NCBI RefSeq assembly: GCF_001723285.1
Contig: NZ_LPWG01000007.1
Span: forward strand, 18,277 to 82,276
Direction: 5' to 3'
Source of the DNA: Methyloceanibacter methanicus
Lineage (GTDB): Bacteria; Pseudomonadota; Alphaproteobacteria; Rhizobiales; Methyloligellaceae
DNA: 64,000 nucleotides
A program made the position numbers and the translations under genes. Below, piece by piece: positions 39,016 through 47,996 of the stretch. The stretch's first letter is position 1. Every line of letters starts with the position of its first letter. The notes below the pieces were generated by a model. The model worked only from the letters and a program-made list of their open reading frames with translations. It had not been told where the DNA came from and searched no databases.

Positions 39016-40287
39016 ATGCCGGACACACAGACAAAGCCGTCGGCCGTACCGCCGCGCCGGGGCGCGCTCGTCGGCATGATCGGGCCGGGGCTCCTGCTGG
39101 CCGCGACCGGTGTCGGCGCGGGCGATCTGGCCACGGGCAGCTTCGTGGGCGGGTTGCTCGGCACGGCGGTATTGTGGGCGGTCGTCGTGGGCGCGTTCCT
39201 GAAGTTCGTCGTCACCGAAGGCTTGGCGCGCTGGCAGCTGGCCACAGGCGAGACCTTGATCGAAGGCGTGGCCGCGCGGGCCGGACGCTGGGCGCTGTGG
39301 CTGTTTCTGCCCTATCTGCTGCTGTGGTCGTTCTTCGTGGGCTCGGCGCTGATGAGCGCGACGGGGGCGACGCTCTACGCGATGCTTCCCCTCTTCGGGC
39401 ATGCGGAAACGGGCAAGATCGTGTTTGGCGCGGCCGCGAGCCTCACAGGGCTGGCGTTGGTCTGGTTCGGCGGTTACCGCCTGTTCGACCAGGTCATGCG
39501 CGTGTGCATCGGCGTCATGTTCGCGACGGTGATCCTCACGGCCATTCTGCTCTGGCCGGGCACCGGGGCCGTGCTGGAAGGCCTGTTCGTGCCGCGCATA
39601 CCGGAGGCCGGGGGCGAGGGTGTGACGTGGACGCTGGCCTTGATCGGGGGCGTCGGCGGCACGCTGACCGTGCTCTGCTACGGGTACTGGTTGCGCGAGG
39701 AGGGGCGTGACAAGCCGGAGGATCTGCGGCTATGCCGCGTGGATCTCGGCACCGGCTATGCCATGACGGCGATCTTCGGGATCGCGATGGTCATCATCGG
39801 ATCGAGCGTCACCATCGAGGGAAGCGGCGCGCAATTGCTGGTCACGCTGTCGGAGCGGTTGGACGACGTCATGGGCCCGGCGGGCAAGTGGCTGTTTCTC
39901 GCCGGCACGTTCGGTGCGGTCTTTTCGAGCCTTCTCGGCGTTTGGCAATGCGTGCCGTATTTGTTCGCCGATAGTTGGGCCCTTCTGAACGGCGGGCGCG
40001 AAGACGGTCACGAGATCGACACGGCCTCGAAGCCCTATCGGGCGTTTCTGCTGGCGATCGCCACGGTGCCGATGATCGGTCTGTTCTGGCGGTTTCGCGA
40101 TGTGCAGATGTTCTACGCGGTGATCGGCGCGTGGCTGTTTCCGGTTCTTGCGCTCACGCTGCTGGTCTTCAACGGGCGCGCGGCTTTCGTCGGTGCGCGC
40201 TTCGTCAACCGGCCCCTGACGGTTCTGGCCCTCGTCGTCGTTCTGGCGTTCTTCAGTTTTCTCGGCTTGCGGCCCTATCTCGGCTAA
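39016..40287 (+). CDS. Nramp-superfamily divalent metal transporter lacking the DPGN motif
   Basis: The 423-residue protein has about eleven TM helices and the Nramp-type start GPGLLLAATGVGAGDLATGS. Classical Nramp proteins carry DPGN in TM1 as metal ligands; here the equivalent position reads GVGAGD. The TM6 Met-Pro-H motif is also not obvious (TLALIGGVGGTLTVLCYGYW). It therefore belongs to a divergent branch whose substrate may not be Mn/Fe. It is followed by the convergent sulfotransferase. Transport direction and ion are unknown. Confidence 0.8.
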   Translation: MPDTQTKPSAVPPRRGALVGMIGPGLLLAATGVGAGDLATGSFVGGLLGTAVLWAVVVGAFLKFVVTEGLARWQLATGETLIEGVAARAGRWALWLFLPYLLLWSFFVGSALMSATGATLYAMLPLFGHAETGKIVFGAAASLTGLALVWFGGYRLFDQVMRVCIGVMFATVILTAILLWPGTGAVLEGLFVPRIPEAGGEGVTWTLALIGGVGGTLTVLCYGYWLREEGRDKPEDLRLCRVDLGTGYAMTAIFGIAMVIIGSSVTIEGSGAQLLVTLSERLDDVMGPAGKWLFLAGTFGAVFSSLLGVWQCVPYLFADSWALLNGGREDGHEIDTASKPYRAFLLAIATVPMIGLFWRFRDVQMFYAVIGAWLFPVLALTLLVFNGRAAFVGARFVNRPLTVLALVVVLAFFSFLGLRPYLG

Positions 40288-40311
40288 GGCGCACCCCGAG
40301 GGGCGGCCCGC

Positions 40312-41127
40312 TCAGTCCTCGAAGAAGCCCTGCCAGGGCGTGCCGGCGAACCGCGCCTTCAGGTCGGCATAGTTGGCGATCAGTTCACGGAGCTGTTCGG
40401 GGTTCTGCTTTGAGTGAAAGGACGAGAGATTGCGGGGATGGACGCCCAAAAATGACTGGATGCGGTTCAAGACCGCCGCCGGATCGGCGGAGAGGTCTTC
40501 ATAGCTGACATCGAGCATGTCATGGCCGGAGAAGAAATCGTGCGTGTCACGCTGCCAGCGTTCCGTCCGCTCGAAGTCGTCGCGGCATTTGTCGAAGTCC
40601 AGGGTCGCGCGCTTGTCTTCGGTCTTGACCGCGTTGATCTGTCCAGACTGCGTCCATTTGGACGTTCGAAAGGCGATGGCTTCGGACAGGTGGGACCGCA
40701 GTACGTTCCGCCGCACCAGATGGATGATCTTTATGCGCCGGTCCGCGAGAAGATGATCCCAGATCGATACTCCCTCGGCGTTCTTATGGCGCCCATGCGT
40801 GTAGAACAGCTTGAATCCAACGGCCTCGATTTTCGAGGGGTAGGCGCAGAAGGCCTCGCGCTCCAGGTATTCGATAGGCTGCGCGGCTGCCAGGCTGCCT
40901 GGCTCCTGTACGCGCCGGAACGAAAAGATCTCGTCCTTGACCACGATGCCCGGATGCGAGTTCAGATAGGACGACAGCATGTTCGAACCGACCCGGCTCC
41001 GGCAGACGATGACGAAGCGGACGTAGTCTCGCTGACCTCGAAGGAGGCCGCGCTGGATCGCGGCATCTTGCAAGTGCAGGTACTGCTTCCGCAGACGATC
41101 CACTGCGAGTCGGTAAATCGATTTCAT
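40312..41127 (-). CDS. sulfotransferase family protein
   Basis: The 271-residue product shows the PAPS-binding elements of sulfotransferases: a 5'-phosphosulfate loop VIVCRSRVGSNMLSSYLNSHP near residue 40 (first 18 residues diagnostic) and the 3'-phosphate segment IIHLVRRNVLRSHLSEAIA. A C-terminal segment VSYEDLSADPAAVLNRIQSFLGV is typical of Stf0-like and carbohydrate sulfotransferases. The ATG at 41127 fits the domain start but lacks a strong ribosome site. The acceptor is unknown; it might be a glycolipid or surface polymer. An arylsulfatase lies 4 kb away but not in the same unit. Confidence 0.83.
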   Translation of the reverse strand: MKSIYRLAVDRLRKQYLHLQDAAIQRGLLRGQRDYVRFVIVCRSRVGSNMLSSYLNSHPGIVVKDEIFSFRRVQEPGSLAAAQPIEYLEREAFCAYPSKIEAVGFKLFYTHGRHKNAEGVSIWDHLLADRRIKIIHLVRRNVLRSHLSEAIAFRTSKWTQSGQINAVKTEDKRATLDFDKCRDDFERTERWQRDTHDFFSGHDMLDVSYEDLSADPAAVLNRIQSFLGVHPRNLSSFHSKQNPEQLRELIANYADLKARFAGTPWQGFFED

Positions 41128-41284
41128 TCTTGAGTGATAGACCGTTTGCTGGCGCGCCGTGGCGGCCCGGTCCGGCGTTGCGGCCGAACCCCTGGAGCGC
41201 GTGTTCGGCGGCATTAATAGCGATTGAGGCCGTCCGACACAATCGGACAGCGCGTGCGCGCGGCGTTCGGGAGTGCGGCTCCGC

Positions 41285-41325
41285 AAAAAAAATGGGGCGG
41301 CGCCTCGTGGGAAAGACGCCGCCCC
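41285..41325 (-). terminator. terminator of the pirin-SDR operon
   Basis: On the minus strand a 9-bp GC stem (41317-41325 with 41294-41302, 14-nt loop) is followed by an eight-T run (plus-strand A run at 41285-41292), 32 bases after the pirin stop. Confidence 0.85.
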
Positions 41326-41357
41326 GGTCGACAGGGGCATGGGGAACGCCCTGGACC

Positions 41358-42056
41358 TTAAGGAGAGTCGACCAGGACGACTTCGGCGTCCTCGATCGCC
41401 TTGACGGTCACCGCGGTTTCGTTGGTCAACGCCACGCCGTCGCGGGGGTTTGCAACGATGCCGTTGACCTCGACCTTGCCGACTGCCGGCACGAGATAAG
41501 CATGCCGCCGCGTGCCCATGCGGTACTCGGCCGTTTCGCCGGCCTTGAGCGTGGCGCCCAGCACGCGTGCCTCGGCGCGGATCGGCAGTGCGTCAAGATC
41601 GCCCTCGAAGCCCGACGCGAGCGGGACGAACTCGCCCGCGCGCTGCGTCCGAGGGAAGGGCTTGGTGCCCCAGGACGGGGCGCCGCCTTCTTTGTCCGGC
41701 TCGATCCAGATCTGGAACAAGGTCGTCGGCTCGTCCTCGAAGTTGTACTCCGCATGACGGATGCCGCGGCCCGCGCTCATGACCTGCACGTCGCCGGCTT
41801 CCGTGCGCCCGCGATTGCCGAGATTGTCCTCATGGGTGATCGCGCCGTTCCGCACATAGGTGATGATCTCCATCTCCCGATGCGGGTGAGGCGGAAAGCC
41901 GGTGTTCGGCGCGATCTCGTCGTCGTTCCAAACACGCAAGGCGCCATGGCTCACGCGTTTGGGATCGAAATAGCGCGCGAAGGAGAAGTGGTGGTTGGCT
42001 TTGAGCCAGCCGTGATCCGCGCGTCCAAGCGTTTCGAAGGGTCTGACTTCGATCAT
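41358..42056 (-). CDS. pirin family protein
   Basis: A bicupin of 232 residues. The N-terminal cupin carries the metal ligands in GFPPHPHREMEIITY (two His and a Glu), with a further His in GRGIRHAEYN. Pirins may act as quercetinases or as redox-sensitive partners. GGAGG lies seven bases before the ATG. It is second in an operon with an SDR (25 bp gap), divergent from a TetR regulator, a common arrangement for inducible detoxification units. The inducer is unknown. Confidence 0.92.
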   Translation of the reverse strand: MIEVRPFETLGRADHGWLKANHHFSFARYFDPKRVSHGALRVWNDDEIAPNTGFPPHPHREMEIITYVRNGAITHEDNLGNRGRTEAGDVQVMSAGRGIRHAEYNFEDEPTTLFQIWIEPDKEGGAPSWGTKPFPRTQRAGEFVPLASGFEGDLDALPIRAEARVLGATLKAGETAEYRMGTRRHAYLVPAVGKVEVNGIVANPRDGVALTNETAVTVKAIEDAEVVLVDSP

Positions 42057-42081
42057 CGGAACCTCCCTTTGTTGGTGAGTC

Positions 42082-42831
42082 CTAGGCGGTGATGCCGCCA
42101 TCCACGTTCAGTGTCGCCCCCGTGATGTAGGAGGCCTCCGGTCTTGCGAGGAATGCGACGGCTGCGGCAACTTCGTCAGGTCTGCCGTAGCGACCCAGCG
42201 CGGTGCTGGCCGAGAGGGCAGGTGCCATCTCGCTGTCCGCTGGGCTCATGTCCGTATCGATTGGTCCCGGTTGCACCGTGTTGACCGTAATCCCGCGCGG
42301 ACCGAGGTCACGGGCCCAGCCGCGGGTAAAGGCAGCGACTGCGCCCTTGGTCGCGGAGTAGTCCGCCAGTCCCGGCCATGGCGAGGTGTCGCCCACGATC
42401 GATCCGATCGAGATGATGCGTCCGCCGTCCGCCATGAGAGGGGCCACCGCCCGAACGGTTGTGGCAACGCCGCGCACGTTGACGTCGAACATGCGGTCGA
42501 GCTCGGCCAGATTGTTGGCGCGGTCGTGCACCTGACCCGTGACGAAGACGCCCGCATTGTTCACGAGAATGTCGACCCGCCCGAAATGAGCCACCACGGC
42601 GGCGACGAGGGCGCCGACCTCGTCGGTTCTGCCCTGGTCCGCCTGAAAGGCTTTGGCCCGGACGCCGAGCGCCTTCAATTCCGCCACCAACGCGTCCGCG
42701 CGGTCCTTGGAGGCTGCGTAGCTGATGGCGACATCGGCGCCGTCTGTGGCCAGCGCGCGTGCGATTGCCGCGCCGATGCCGCGCGACCCGCCGGTAACCA
42801 GGGCAACTTTGCCTTCGAGGACTTTCGACAT
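42082..42831 (-). CDS. 3-oxoacyl-ACP reductase-like SDR
   Basis: The 249-residue classical SDR has TGGSRGIGAAIARAL, NNAGVF, the active-site Ser in IISIGSIVGD, the YSATK (Y-x3-K) pair, and the ITGATLNVDGG end. FabG-like members reduce beta-keto substrates, but stand-alone versions next to TetR regulators usually handle xenobiotic carbonyls. It leads an operon with pirin and is divergently transcribed from the TetR gene. Confidence 0.92.
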   Translation of the reverse strand: MSKVLEGKVALVTGGSRGIGAAIARALATDGADVAISYAASKDRADALVAELKALGVRAKAFQADQGRTDEVGALVAAVVAHFGRVDILVNNAGVFVTGQVHDRANNLAELDRMFDVNVRGVATTVRAVAPLMADGGRIISIGSIVGDTSPWPGLADYSATKGAVAAFTRGWARDLGPRGITVNTVQPGPIDTDMSPADSEMAPALSASTALGRYGRPDEVAAAVAFLARPEASYITGATLNVDGGITA

Positions 42832-42844
42832 GGTCCAACACTCC

Positions 42845-42925
42845 GGTCAAATAACGTAGTGAACGCTACATAAGTGCCTGGACCGATCACGTCAAGGGAA
42901 TTATATAACGTGCACTATAAATGTG
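42845..42925. promoter_or_regulatory. divergent promoter region with candidate TetR half-sites
   Basis: Two related motifs lie between the SDR and TetR starts. The first, near 42849-42873, is ATAACGTAGTGAACGCTAC, containing GTAG/CTAC arms. The second, near 42905-42923, is ATAACGTGCACTATAAAT, containing TATA/TATA around ACGTGCAC. They share ATAACGT then CTA. The AT-rich strings would also serve as -10 elements, so repression by occlusion is plausible. Confidence 0.4.
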
Positions 42926-42965
42926 GGAGGTGCTAGGGATCGGACAATTGGAAGGAGATCGAATC

Positions 42966-43553
42966 GTGGCCGTTGGCCGTCCGAGAAGTTTCTGCAAGGA
43001 TCAGGCGCTTGACCGCGCGCTTGAGGTTTTCTGGCGCAAGGGCTTCGAGGGCGCCAGCATTTGCGACCTGACCGAGGCCATGGGGATCAATCCCCCGAGC
43101 CTGTATTCGGCGTTCGGCAACAAGGAGCAGCTGTTCCGGCAAGCGCTCGATCGCTACGCCGAGGTCTATGCAAAGCGGCGGCGCGAGATCCTGGCCGCCC
43201 CATCCGCCCGCGAGGCCATGGAAGGGCTTCTGCGGGATGCGGCCCGGTCCCTGACCGACAAGTCGAGGCCCGTCGGCTGCCTCTATGTCCAGGCGATTGC
43301 CGGGGCCAGCGAGCACGCGGCCTGCATCCGGGAAATGCTCAAGTCCAAGCGCGAGGACAGCGAACGGGAGATTCGCGACAGGCTTCGCCGGGCCAGGGCC
43401 GAAGGCGAATTGCCCAAGGAAGCCGATCCAGCCGCCCTGGCGCGCTATATCACGACGGTTGCCCAAGGGATGTCGGTTCAGGCAGCTGGCGGGGCGACTC
43501 GCAAAGAGCTGGATCGCGTGGTGGATCTCGCGCTCGGCGCCTGGCCGGCTTGA
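42966..43553 (+). CDS. TetR-family transcriptional regulator
   Basis: The 195-residue product has an N-terminal helix-turn-helix (ALDRALEVFWRKGFEGASICDLTEAMGINPPSLYSAFGNKEQLF) and a helical ligand-binding domain with GCLYVQAIAGASEHAACI, as in TetR_C_11-type regulators. The GTG at 42966 is chosen because GGAAGGAG lies just upstream, whereas the start at 42921 has none. Divergence from the SDR-pirin operon indicates local control. The Cys in the core could respond to electrophiles, but this is only a suggestion. Confidence 0.9.
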   Translation: MAVGRPRSFCKDQALDRALEVFWRKGFEGASICDLTEAMGINPPSLYSAFGNKEQLFRQALDRYAEVYAKRRREILAAPSAREAMEGLLRDAARSLTDKSRPVGCLYVQAIAGASEHAACIREMLKSKREDSEREIRDRLRRARAEGELPKEADPAALARYITTVAQGMSVQAAGGATRKELDRVVDLALGAWPA

Positions 43554-43692
43554 TCGTGTGCGACCGCCACGGTCATCCTGTTGTATAACCTCTATATTCT
43601 TGAGGACCCGAGCTGGCCTGTGCGCCGCTTCGGTGACATTCGAGATGCGGCCTCAACGGCCAATGAGCGGACGGTAGGCGCGGGACCGACTC

Positions 43693-44610
43693 ATGCGTCG
43701 CATTGGAGCACTTATCGCGGGGGCGGCTGTGTTGGTCTGCGGGCCGGTCCGGGCGCTATCGGCTGAAGCGCCGGAGCTCGCCATCGCCGGCGGGCTCAAG
43801 GCCGCGGCCGGCGTCATGGGCGCGCCGCGCCCCTTCGTGGAAATCGTGTGCCCCTATATGCAGCGTCAGGCCGAGCAGCGCGGACTTCCGCCCATGCCGT
43901 TCGTGCGTCTCATCTGGCGCGAGAGCCATTTCAATCCCAACGCGGTGAGCCCCAAAGGCGCGCAAGGCATTGCCCAGTTCATGCCGGGCACGGCGGAGGA
44001 GCGCGGGCTCCAAGACCCGTTCGAGCCGATTTCGGCGATACGGCATTCGGCGAGCCTTCTGGCCGATCTCAACCGGCTGTTCGGCAATTTCGGCCTCGCC
44101 GCCGCGGCCTACAATGCGGGTGAGGAGCGCGTCCAAGGCTGGCTCGACGGCACACGGACCCTGCCGGGAGAGACCCGGGCCTATGTCCAGTTCGTCACGG
44201 GCCGCATTGCCGAAGACTGGAAAGAGGACGGGGCCGAGCTTCCCGAGGCGCTCCGAATCGAAGGCAACGTCGTCCAGGATTCGTGCAAGAAGCTCGCGCC
44301 GTTGGTGGTTCGCGCGGTCTTTGGCGCGCCGGGCCCGCTGACCGCCAGTTCGCGCTGGCGTCCCTGGGGCGTGCATGTCTCGACGGCGTTTTCCAAGTCG
44401 AAGGCGCTCGCCCAATATTCACGGCTGAAGCGGGCTCATGCGCGCGTTCTGGGAGACACGGAGCCCTATGTCTTTCCCAAGCGCAATCGCAGCCGGGGGC
44501 GGCGTCCGCTCTACATGGTGCAGATCGGGGCGAGCAGCCGCAGCGAAGCGACGAAGATCTGCGCCGCCCTTCGACGGGACGGCGGCGCCTGTATCGTGAC
44601 CAAGAACTAG
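43693..44610 (+). CDS. lytic transglycosylase (SLT) with SPOR domain
   Basis: The 305-residue product has a signal peptide (ALIAGAAVLVCGPVRALSAE) and then a Slt domain with catalytic Glu77 in IWRESHFNPNAVSPKGAQGIAQFMPGTA (first 18 residues diagnostic) and AAAYNAGEERVQGWL. The C-terminus is a SPOR-like peptidoglycan-binding domain (WGVHVSTAFSKSKALAQYSRL ... YMVQIGASSRSEATKICAAL). It cleaves peptidoglycan glycan strands in the periplasm; SPOR domains target denuded septal glycan, so a division-site role is likely. It is monocistronic. Confidence 0.9.
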   Translation: MRRIGALIAGAAVLVCGPVRALSAEAPELAIAGGLKAAAGVMGAPRPFVEIVCPYMQRQAEQRGLPPMPFVRLIWRESHFNPNAVSPKGAQGIAQFMPGTAEERGLQDPFEPISAIRHSASLLADLNRLFGNFGLAAAAYNAGEERVQGWLDGTRTLPGETRAYVQFVTGRIAEDWKEDGAELPEALRIEGNVVQDSCKKLAPLVVRAVFGAPGPLTASSRWRPWGVHVSTAFSKSKALAQYSRLKRAHARVLGDTEPYVFPKRNRSRGRRPLYMVQIGASSRSEATKICAALRRDGGACIVTKN

Positions 44611-44653
44611 CGGCTGCCGGCTTCGACACCGGCAGCCCGGAGAGCGATGCGTC

Positions 44654-45847
44654 CTAGAACGCGATGCTCGTATTGGCCCAGAGCGTGCCATTGCGCTCGA
44701 GCTGGTAGCCGTTGACGTTTTCGTCGACGGGCTGGAGCCATTCGGCGGAAAGTCGCAAGCCCTCAAGCGGTCCGCTCGGCACCACGGTGTTGATGCCGAA
44801 GCCGATGTCCCAGAACGTTCCGCCGTAATTGTACTGAAGATCGGGCGGGCTCGAATGATTGTGCGGGCCGTTGTAGTGGCCCTCGATCTTGCCCTGGTCG
44901 GTGTAGAGACCGCGAACGGACGCCGAGATCCAGTCGGCGAAGCGGTAGCTGCCCCAGCCGGTCACTTGCAGGACATCGCCGAGCCGGTAGCCGGAGTCGT
45001 TCTCCTCCTCCATGCGCACGATGCCGAGCACCTGCGCACCCCATGCGAACCGGTCCGCCCGGCCCGTGTAGGTGATGCTGGGCAGGAAGTCCCAGGTGCC
45101 CGATCCCGGCTGCATCATGTAGTGGGTGAAGACGCCGTTCATCTTCTTGTCGACCGAGCCGGTCGGCGCGCTGAACATCGGCGAAAACTGCAGATGGTAG
45201 CCCGGGCCGTCGGCAAGGCGGAGCTCGGGACCGAAGATCGTATCGCCCCAGCCTTCGGTACCATGGGAATGGCTCCCGCTATGCGCGTGGGTGCCATGGC
45301 TCATCATTCCGTCCGTGTCGCCCATGCCCATATCCATGGAGTCGCCATGCCCCATACTGCCGTGCCCCATGTCGCCATGATCCATGTGACCGCTATGGCC
45401 CATGGCGGGCGCGGAGGACTTGAGCGGTCGCATGGTCATGTCGTGGGTCATGTACATCGGCATCACCATCAGGGTCATCCAATCGGTGGGCGCGTACATG
45501 ATGTCGAGCATGTACATGTTCATGGACATGCTGTTCTGGACCATCGCGCACTTGTTCGAGCCGCAGCCGCGATCGATGATCATCTGATCGCCGGCCTTGC
45601 TTCCCCCATGGAGCATGTCGCCGCTCTCGCTGGAATATGAGTAGCGGAGGCCGACCATCCATTCGCCCTTCTTGTGCATATGGTCGAACATGACGCCCGC
45701 CGGGCCGTGCGTGTCCGGAAGCGGTCCCGTGCCCGTGCCTGTGCCTGTGCCTGAATCGGCGAGAGCCTGACCCGATGCGCCGGCGGCGCCCAAAGCCAGA
45801 CAGAGACTAAGCGCCGCGATGTGCCGGCGCGCGATTGCGTTGTTCAT
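44654..45847 (-). CDS. Met/His-rich outer membrane transporter-like protein, probably copper-related
   Basis: The 397-residue product has a signal peptide (LCLALGAAGASGQALA) and a GTGTGTGTG linker encoded by a 6-bp tandem repeat. The beta-strand-rich body resembles MetA-type outer membrane transporters. One loop is exceptionally rich in Met, His and Asp: MGHSGHMDHGDMGHGSMGHG continues to about residue 200, and Met-rich strands precede it (MTLMVMPMYMTHDMTMRP). This composition suits Cu(I)/Cu(II) binding. Its upstream neighbour on the same strand is a Cys-rich DUF2946-like protein, another family found with copper genes. Whether it transports or merely binds metal is unknown. Confidence 0.82.
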   Translation of the reverse strand: MNNAIARRHIAALSLCLALGAAGASGQALADSGTGTGTGTGPLPDTHGPAGVMFDHMHKKGEWMVGLRYSYSSESGDMLHGGSKAGDQMIIDRGCGSNKCAMVQNSMSMNMYMLDIMYAPTDWMTLMVMPMYMTHDMTMRPLKSSAPAMGHSGHMDHGDMGHGSMGHGDSMDMGMGDTDGMMSHGTHAHSGSHSHGTEGWGDTIFGPELRLADGPGYHLQFSPMFSAPTGSVDKKMNGVFTHYMMQPGSGTWDFLPSITYTGRADRFAWGAQVLGIVRMEEENDSGYRLGDVLQVTGWGSYRFADWISASVRGLYTDQGKIEGHYNGPHNHSSPPDLQYNYGGTFWDIGFGINTVVPSGPLEGLRLSAEWLQPVDENVNGYQLERNGTLWANTSIAF

Positions 45848-45982
45848 TGATCCCCCCAAAGAGCGCCGGTCTTGGCCGGACGTCTCTTGCGTTGTCGACG
45901 TTGTCGGGTTTGACGCGACGAACACGCATACCGAGCAAGCGGTACGCGAAGTCGCGGTCACGAAGTCTGAAAAATGCCGAGG

Positions 45983-46420
45983 TTACGCGTGGGGAGGGGC
46001 GCGAGGCTGACCTTCGGCCAGCAAGGTGGCCTCGTAGACCGTCTGGTCGCCGTGCCGCTGCGCCGCGGACAGGGCCGCGGATCCTGGGGCCACGAGATAG
46101 GCGAATGCCCCCAGAACGGCGCCGCTGCACATTCCGCCGCAGCCTTGGCGGCAGCTCATGTGGCAGCACTGGCAATCAGCGCTATTCTGGCTCTGCTTCT
46201 GGCTGTCGGGCGCAAAGGTCCCGACCGGAACCTGGCTCGCCGTGCGCGTGGTGCAGATGATGCCCGCAGATTCGGATCCCGTGGCCAGCATGGCCGCATG
46301 AGCGGTCGTCGAGACAGGAATCACCAATGACTGGAGCAACAAGCCCCAGACCATGACGAGTCCAATCCAGTCCCGTTCCTTTCGGAGCCAGCGCATCGGA
46401 ATCCTTGAGTTTCTGTCCAT
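45983..46420 (-). CDS. DUF2946-like Cys/Met-rich protein, possible metal handling
   Basis: One hydrophobic segment (WIGLVMVWGLLLQSLVIPVS) is followed by a mature part with CTTRTA and a dense Cys cluster DCQCCHMSCRQGCGGMC. The length, lone TM and C-x-C-C-H-M pattern resemble DUF2946 proteins, which are often found beside copper-resistance genes. The start is uncertain: ATG 46420 is used, and ATG 46396 (MRWLRK) is possible. It precedes the Met/His-rich outer membrane protein by 135 bp on the same strand. Confidence 0.7.
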   Translation of the reverse strand: MDRNSRIPMRWLRKERDWIGLVMVWGLLLQSLVIPVSTTAHAAMLATGSESAGIICTTRTASQVPVGTFAPDSQKQSQNSADCQCCHMSCRQGCGGMCSGAVLGAFAYLVAPGSAALSAAQRHGDQTVYEATLLAEGQPRAPPHA

Positions 46421-46551
46421 TCCCGTCAACAAAGACAACGCGAACGGATTATGGCTTTCCGCCAATCGTGAAGTCTTGATTTAGCGCAACTTTTGGCCCT
46501 GCGTCCACTTCTTACGCTGCGTCGAATTCTCCCCGGGAGGGGGTCACCGCC

Positions 46552-47523
46552 ATGATCACAATCTACGAGGCGCGCGAGAGGACCCTGCAGCGCCAAACCG
46601 GCCTTCCGCGGGTGACGGACGAGGCCGTGTGGGTCGATCTGCTCAATCCGACCCACGAGGAAGAAGACATCATCGAACGGGCGCTGGGATTCGATGTGCC
46701 CACCCGCGAGGAACAGCAGGAAATCGAAGCGTCCAGCCGGCTCTATCAGGAGGGCGGGGCCTTCTTCATGACGGCGACGCTGGTCTTCAAGGGCGGCGGA
46801 AGCGAGGCGCAGGTCACGCCCGCGACGTTCATTCTGCACGGCAACCGTCTCGTGACCGTGCGCTACGCCGAGCCCGGTGCCTTCGCCATGTTTCTGGGGC
46901 GCTGCAACCGGCAAGAGCTCGACCTGAACAGGGGATGCATGGTGCTGATCGGTCTCTTGGAGGCCATTGTCGATCGTCTGGCCGACTACATCGAGCAGAT
47001 CCAGTCCCAGGTCGAGCACCTGTCCCACTCCGTGTTCAAGAAGAGGGAGAGCCCGGCCAAGCGGCAGCACCGTTACGATGTGGTGTTGCAGTCCATCGGC
47101 CACGAAGGAGAGGTCGTGTCGAAAGTGCGGGAGAGCTGTCACTCCCTCGGCCGGCTGCTGACCTACCTTGCCTACGCGGTCAACGAGCGCAAGGAGGGCA
47201 AGGTCGTCTCCTCGCGGGTGCGTGCGGCCGTGCGCGACGTCAATTCGCTGACGGACCATGCCACGTTCTTGTCCGGCAAGATCGTGTTCTTGCTCGATGC
47301 GACGCTGGGCATGATCCAGATTCAGCAAAACGACATCATCAAGATCTTTTCCGTCGCGGCGGTTGTCTTCCTGCCGCCGACCTTGATTGCATCGATTTAC
47401 GGGATGAATTTCCAGGACATGCCGGAACTCAACTGGGTTCTCGGCTATCCGCTCGCGCTCGGGATGATGATCCTATTTGCGATACTGCCTTATCTTTATT
47501 TCAAGCATAAGGGCTGGCTGTAG
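46552..47523 (+). CDS. corA: CorA-family magnesium transporter
   Basis: The 323-residue product has a cytosolic funnel domain (VWVDLLNPTHEEEDIIERALGFDVPTREEQQEIE region), long stalk helices, and two C-terminal TM helices. The signature YGMNF follows TM1 and is followed by the periplasmic loop QDMPELNW; the end FKHKGWL is typical. The GMN loop binds hydrated Mg2+ (Co2+ or Ni2+ can also pass). It is the classical CorA, in contrast to the ZntB-like paralogue at 14139. It is monocistronic. Confidence 0.93.
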   Translation: MITIYEARERTLQRQTGLPRVTDEAVWVDLLNPTHEEEDIIERALGFDVPTREEQQEIEASSRLYQEGGAFFMTATLVFKGGGSEAQVTPATFILHGNRLVTVRYAEPGAFAMFLGRCNRQELDLNRGCMVLIGLLEAIVDRLADYIEQIQSQVEHLSHSVFKKRESPAKRQHRYDVVLQSIGHEGEVVSKVRESCHSLGRLLTYLAYAVNERKEGKVVSSRVRAAVRDVNSLTDHATFLSGKIVFLLDATLGMIQIQQNDIIKIFSVAAVVFLPPTLIASIYGMNFQDMPELNWVLGYPLALGMMILFAILPYLYFKHKGWL

Positions 47524-47662
47524 AGATTGGGGTTGCACTGCGGGGCCGCTATCGCCACATTTGGGTTCAAGCGGATCTTTGTGGTCATAATTATTTCGAA
47601 GTGCCGGTGCACTAATGGTGCCCGCAAGTCCAGACACCCGAACCCCCAAGATAGGAGGAAGG

Positions 47663-47959
47663 ATGACACGTCTGATCGTTTCCGGGTTTATCTCCGCGGC
47701 CTTTGCCGCCGCTGTTTTCGTTTCCGCGCCTGCCAGCGCAGCGCCCGCGGGCTTGACCGTGCCGTCTGCAAAGAATGGCATCGTGCAAGAGGCCGGCTGG
47801 CGCCGCCGCAATCGCGAGACCGTGGTCGATGCCCCGACCACGACGGTGCGCACGGACGATTCCAGCACCGATGTGCGGGCGCCGTTCACCGACGTTCGCA
47901 CAAGCCGCCGCGGCACGTGGGTGCGCGCGCCGTTCGTCAATCTGTTCGTGCCGAAATAG
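47663..47959 (+). CDS. small secreted protein (unknown function)
   Basis: The 98-residue product has a signal peptide (LIVSGFISAAFAAAVFVSAPASA). The mature part is basic and beta-prone with internal repetition: VDAPTTTVRTDDSSTDVRAP and FTDVRTSRRGTWVRAP-FVNLFVPK. The repeating (V/T)D-x-(T/S)-x-V-R-x pattern recalls small surface proteins of Hyphomicrobiales. AGGAGGAAGG precedes the ATG. It has its own strong terminator. Confidence 0.78.
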   Translation: MTRLIVSGFISAAFAAAVFVSAPASAAPAGLTVPSAKNGIVQEAGWRRRNRETVVDAPTTTVRTDDSSTDVRAPFTDVRTSRRGTWVRAPFVNLFVPK

Positions 47960-47996
47960 TCTTCGACAGTCGAACGCAGACATTTTTCCGAAAGGG

